Positions 5,684 through 7,502 of a stretch of DNA of 7,502 bases are shown one piece after another. The notes beneath the pieces were generated by a model. It was not told the DNA's origin. It searched no databases and saw only the letters and a program-made list of their open reading frames with translations. How positions within the stretch are numbered: position 1 is the stretch's first letter; every line of letters begins with the position of its first letter. Source of the DNA: Deltaproteobacteria bacterium (lineage in GTDB: Bacteria > Desulfobacterota > Syntrophia > Syntrophales > UBA2210). The position numbers and the translations under genes were made by a program. The stretch lies in assembly GCA_030603465.1 (NCBI GenBank), contig JAUVXT010000119.1, forward strand, positions 1 to 7,502, written 5' to 3'.

Positions 5684-5719
5684 TTGAAGCTCCTCGCAAC
5701 TTATTGCGGGGAGTTTCAA
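5684..5719. terminator. Strong 16-bp hairpin between convergent genes, probable bidirectional terminator
   Basis: TTGAA-g-CTCC-t-CGCAA (5684-5699) pairs with 5704-5719 along the full arm with two G-U pairs and a 4-nt loop. It sits 35 nt after desulfoferrodoxin and 69 nt past the cupin stop on the other strand, the expected place for a shared terminator. Neither side carries a T-run beyond the TTT/AAA at the stem ends, so it may act by another mechanism or be a REP-type repeat. The remainder of the spacer to 5788 shows nothing recognisable. Confidence 0.55.
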
Positions 5720-5788
5720 ACAGAAGTGGTGTGTGTGGATGTTTCTGCCGGGAAACGGTTACCTTTCTATTGCGAGTTTATCTGGTTC

Positions 5789-6154
5789 TCATATCCAAAC
5801 GTCGTCTTTTGCAGTCAGTTCGCCGCCCGAGTTGCCGGTGTTAACAGTGCCTGCGGGTTCTACAAGCATCACTTTGCATTCATTCTCGGCGAATGGTTTA
5901 TGCTCAACACCTTTCGGTACTACTAACATTTCACCGGCCTTTAAAATTACAGAGCCTTCACGGAAGGCGATGTATAGCTCTCCATCGATGACTATGAAGA
6001 CTTCATCTGTATCATCGTGTCTGTGCCATATGAAATCGCCCTGAATCTTGGCGAGCTTAAAATGATAATCATTCATCTGAGCGATAATCTTTGGTGCCCA
6101 CTGGTCGGTAAAGCCGGATAATTTTTCTTGCAGATTAACCGATTTAATATCCAT
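5789..6154 (-). CDS. Small single-domain cupin, metal-binding
   Basis: A 121-residue cupin. Motif 1 is H44-x-H46-x4-E51-x6-G58 and motif 2 is G74-x5-P80-x-G82-x2-H85, so the four standard metal ligands H44, H46, E51 and H85 are present. This points to one divalent metal ion in a compact beta barrel; the substrate cannot be inferred. It resembles widespread stand-alone bacterial cupins annotated only as mannose-6-phosphate isomerase-like or as cupin-2 proteins. The ATG overlaps the stop of alanine racemase by 1 nt (TAATG), with CGGAGG (6166-6161) 6 nt upstream inside the racemase coding sequence, so translation is probably coupled. It could be an unrelated passenger or act on a racemase-linked metabolite. 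No signal peptide or membrane segment is visible. Confidence 0.88.
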   Translation of the reverse strand: MDIKSVNLQEKLSGFTDQWAPKIIAQMNDYHFKLAKIQGDFIWHRHDDTDEVFIVIDGELYIAFREGSVILKAGEMLVVPKGVEHKPFAENECKVMLVEPAGTVNTGNSGGELTAKDDVWI

Positions 6155-7323
6155 TATAATCCTCCGAGTTGATTGGAAATAAGTGGCTGTCCCCGAAATA
6201 TTATCCTGGGGACGCGTTTCGCTATGTTCGTCACAATTTCATAATTGATTGTACCGAGCTTTTCGGCGAGTTCATCGGCGGTTATTTCATCATTTCCCTG
6301 TTTGCCGATTATTACCACTTCATCACCAACTTTTACATGTTTCCTCAGCGCTGTAACATCCACGAGGCACTGGTCCATGCAGATTCTTCCCACCTGGGGG
6401 CATCTGGTGCCGCGGACCAGCAGGTCGAACCTGTTCGACAGAAGGCGGCTCATTCCGTCGCCATACCCCAGCGGTACGGATGCTATCAGCGAAGGTCTTT
6501 TAGTGTGATAAATATGACCGTAGTTGAGACCTGTGCCGGTAGGAACCTCTTTTAGATAGATGATCCGGGTCTTCCATTCAAGTACCGGTTTCAGTTCATT
6601 CGCTCGCGGATTCGCGATTGTGGGCGACGGTTTCAGGCCGTATATGGATATTCCCGGACGCGCGGCATCAAAATAGGCATCAGGAAGATCGAATATCGCC
6701 GCGCTGTTGGCAAAGTGATACATCTTGATGCCGTATCCCTTCGATGTCTCCTTTACCTTTCGGAAAATATCTATCTGATCCTTGGAGAAACTTTTGTCTT
6801 CCTCGTCTGCGCGGGGAAAATGGCTCATTATTCCCTTTACATAAATACCCGAATAATCGCGGCAACTCTCCAGAAAACCTACTACTTCATCGGGTCTAAT
6901 ACCCACACGCCCCATCCCGGTATCGACCTTGAGGTGTAATGCGATCTTCTTCCCGGCTTTAGAAGCGGCATGGGAGAGTGACTGCGCCATATCGAGGGTG
7001 CATACGACGGGTTCAAAGTCATATTCCACAAAGCATTCGCTTCTTTCCGCAAGGGTAGGAGAAAGTACGATAATCTTTGCCTTTAATCCCGCCTCCGTCA
7101 GCTCAATAGCCTCAGATACATGGGCGACGCACAAAGTTTTATAACCGAGATTAACAAGATGACTACCGATGATTTCCGCGCTGTGACCGTACCCATCCGC
7201 CTTGATAGCCGGCCAGAGCGGTCTCTTCCCGACATGATTCTGGAGCAAAGCCATGTTATGGGTTAAATGGTCAAGATTGAGGACTACCTTTGTTAAATGA
7301 GCCCGATCAAAATTCAAGTCCAT
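6154..7323 (-). CDS. alr: Alanine racemase, PLP-dependent
   Basis: A 389-residue fold-type III racemase that interconverts L- and D-alanine for peptidoglycan. K41 (AIKADGYGH) is the PLP Schiff-base lysine and Y268 (GLNYGH) the opposing catalytic tyrosine. R139 (KVDTGMGRVGI), H168, the N206-S207 pair and R222 (RPGISIYGL) fit known cofactor and active-site positions, and GRICMDQ marks the C-terminal beta domain. The length is normal. AAGGAGG (7334-7328) lies 4 nt before the ATG. No second racemase is visible, and broader amino-acid specificity cannot be excluded. The tail after RVPRIIF (residues 377-383, RGQPLIS) is encoded by a copy of a dispersed repeat also present at 2601-2618, so the native C-terminus may have been replaced. 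It is the first gene of a two-gene unit with the cupin. Confidence 0.95.
   Translation of the reverse strand: MDLNFDRAHLTKVVLNLDHLTHNMALLQNHVGKRPLWPAIKADGYGHSAEIIGSHLVNLGYKTLCVAHVSEAIELTEAGLKAKIIVLSPTLAERSECFVEYDFEPVVCTLDMAQSLSHAASKAGKKIALHLKVDTGMGRVGIRPDEVVGFLESCRDYSGIYVKGIMSHFPRADEEDKSFSKDQIDIFRKVKETSKGYGIKMYHFANSAAIFDLPDAYFDAARPGISIYGLKPSPTIANPRANELKPVLEWKTRIIYLKEVPTGTGLNYGHIYHTKRPSLIASVPLGYGDGMSRLLSNRFDLLVRGTRCPQVGRICMDQCLVDVTALRKHVKVGDEVVIIGKQGNDEITADELAEKLGTINYEIVTNIAKRVPRIIFRGQPLISNQLGGL
6177..6194 (+). repeat. Short dispersed repeat, copy 2, inside the 3' end of alr
   Basis: AAATAAGTGGCTGTCCCC matches 2601-2618 at 17 of 18 positions. It lies within the last 14 codons of the racemase, antisense to it. 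GTCCCC (6189-6194) forms an inverted repeat with GGGGAC (6208-6213) across 13 nt; the outer arm belongs to the conserved RVPR codons, so this stem may be accidental. Confidence 0.6.
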
Positions 7324-7502
7324 TGAACCTCCTTCTGATAATCTGTAGTCTCTTAATTTGTATTACACAGATAGATGATGATGAATGGTGAGTTAAGAAG
7401 TAAGATGCCGGATATCCCTCCGATGCTCATAGCGAGAGGAGATTTAATGTCTTCTGCCGCCTCCGCGACGGCTTTTGGGTGGAAGGGCAGGGTTGACTTT
7501 TA
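7324..7502. other. Region upstream of alanine racemase, no supported gene
   Basis: Apart from the racemase ribosome-binding site (7328-7334), nothing is firmly recognisable. On the - strand a 49-codon open stretch (7353-7499) is closed by an in-frame TAA at 7500-7502; only a 24-codon piece starts with ATG and it has no ribosome-binding site. On the + strand a frame beginning ATGATGATG near 7375 runs off the right edge, also without a convincing ribosome-binding site. No clear -35/-10 pair for the racemase is visible. The right edge (GGTTGACTTTTA) recalls the CTTTTTACG repeat arm at 3876-3884 but is cut too short to judge. Confidence 0.4.

Noticed and set aside
7353..7499. C-terminal end of a membrane protein gene on the - strand
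   Set aside because: An in-frame TAA at 7500-7502 closes the frame immediately, and the only ATG leaves 24 codons without a ribosome-binding site.

Overview
The window looks like chromosome from a strictly anaerobic bacterium, probably one of the former Deltaproteobacteria (Desulfobacterota; sulfate reducers and syntrophs). The lineage is inferred from gene content and repeat style: a two-iron desulfoferrodoxin, a rubredoxin-less rubrerythrin-like protein, a non-heme ferritin, a flavoprotein/iron-sulfur redox pair and dispersed short palindromic repeats. No rRNA, tRNA, CRISPR array, transposase or phage gene was found.

Region 1 (2-2523, + strand): the 3' part of a fumarate reductase/AprA-type flavoprotein gene overlaps by 1 nt a gene for a 534-aa ferredoxin-GltD-ferredoxin fusion. 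The two are probably translationally coupled and form an NAD(P)H- or ferredoxin-linked electron-transfer unit of unknown substrate. Region 2 (2524-3543): after a spacer holding a short dispersed repeat comes a class I aldolase of the DapA superfamily. Its active-site residues fit 4-hydroxy-2-oxoglutarate aldolase better than dihydrodipicolinate synthase. Region 3 (3544-3890): about 350 bp without a gene, filled with nested inverted repeats that look like MITE/REP debris.

Region 4 (3891-5648) is an iron and oxidative-stress cluster. A rubrerythrin-like diiron gene (- strand, with a near-consensus promoter) diverges from ferritin and desulfoferrodoxin (+ strand). Together they could reduce superoxide (desulfoferrodoxin), remove peroxide (rubrerythrin-like protein) and sequester iron (ferritin). 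A convergent spacer with two hairpins follows. Region 5 (5789-7323, - strand): alanine racemase followed by a small cupin, joined by a 1-nt stop/start overlap. The racemase C-terminal tail is encoded by a second copy of the repeat seen in region 2. The last 179 bp hold the racemase ribosome-binding site and no gene I can support.

Most genes belong to well-known families. The parts least explained by known families are the flavoprotein/GltD-like pair, the repeat nest and the repeat inside the racemase 3' end.
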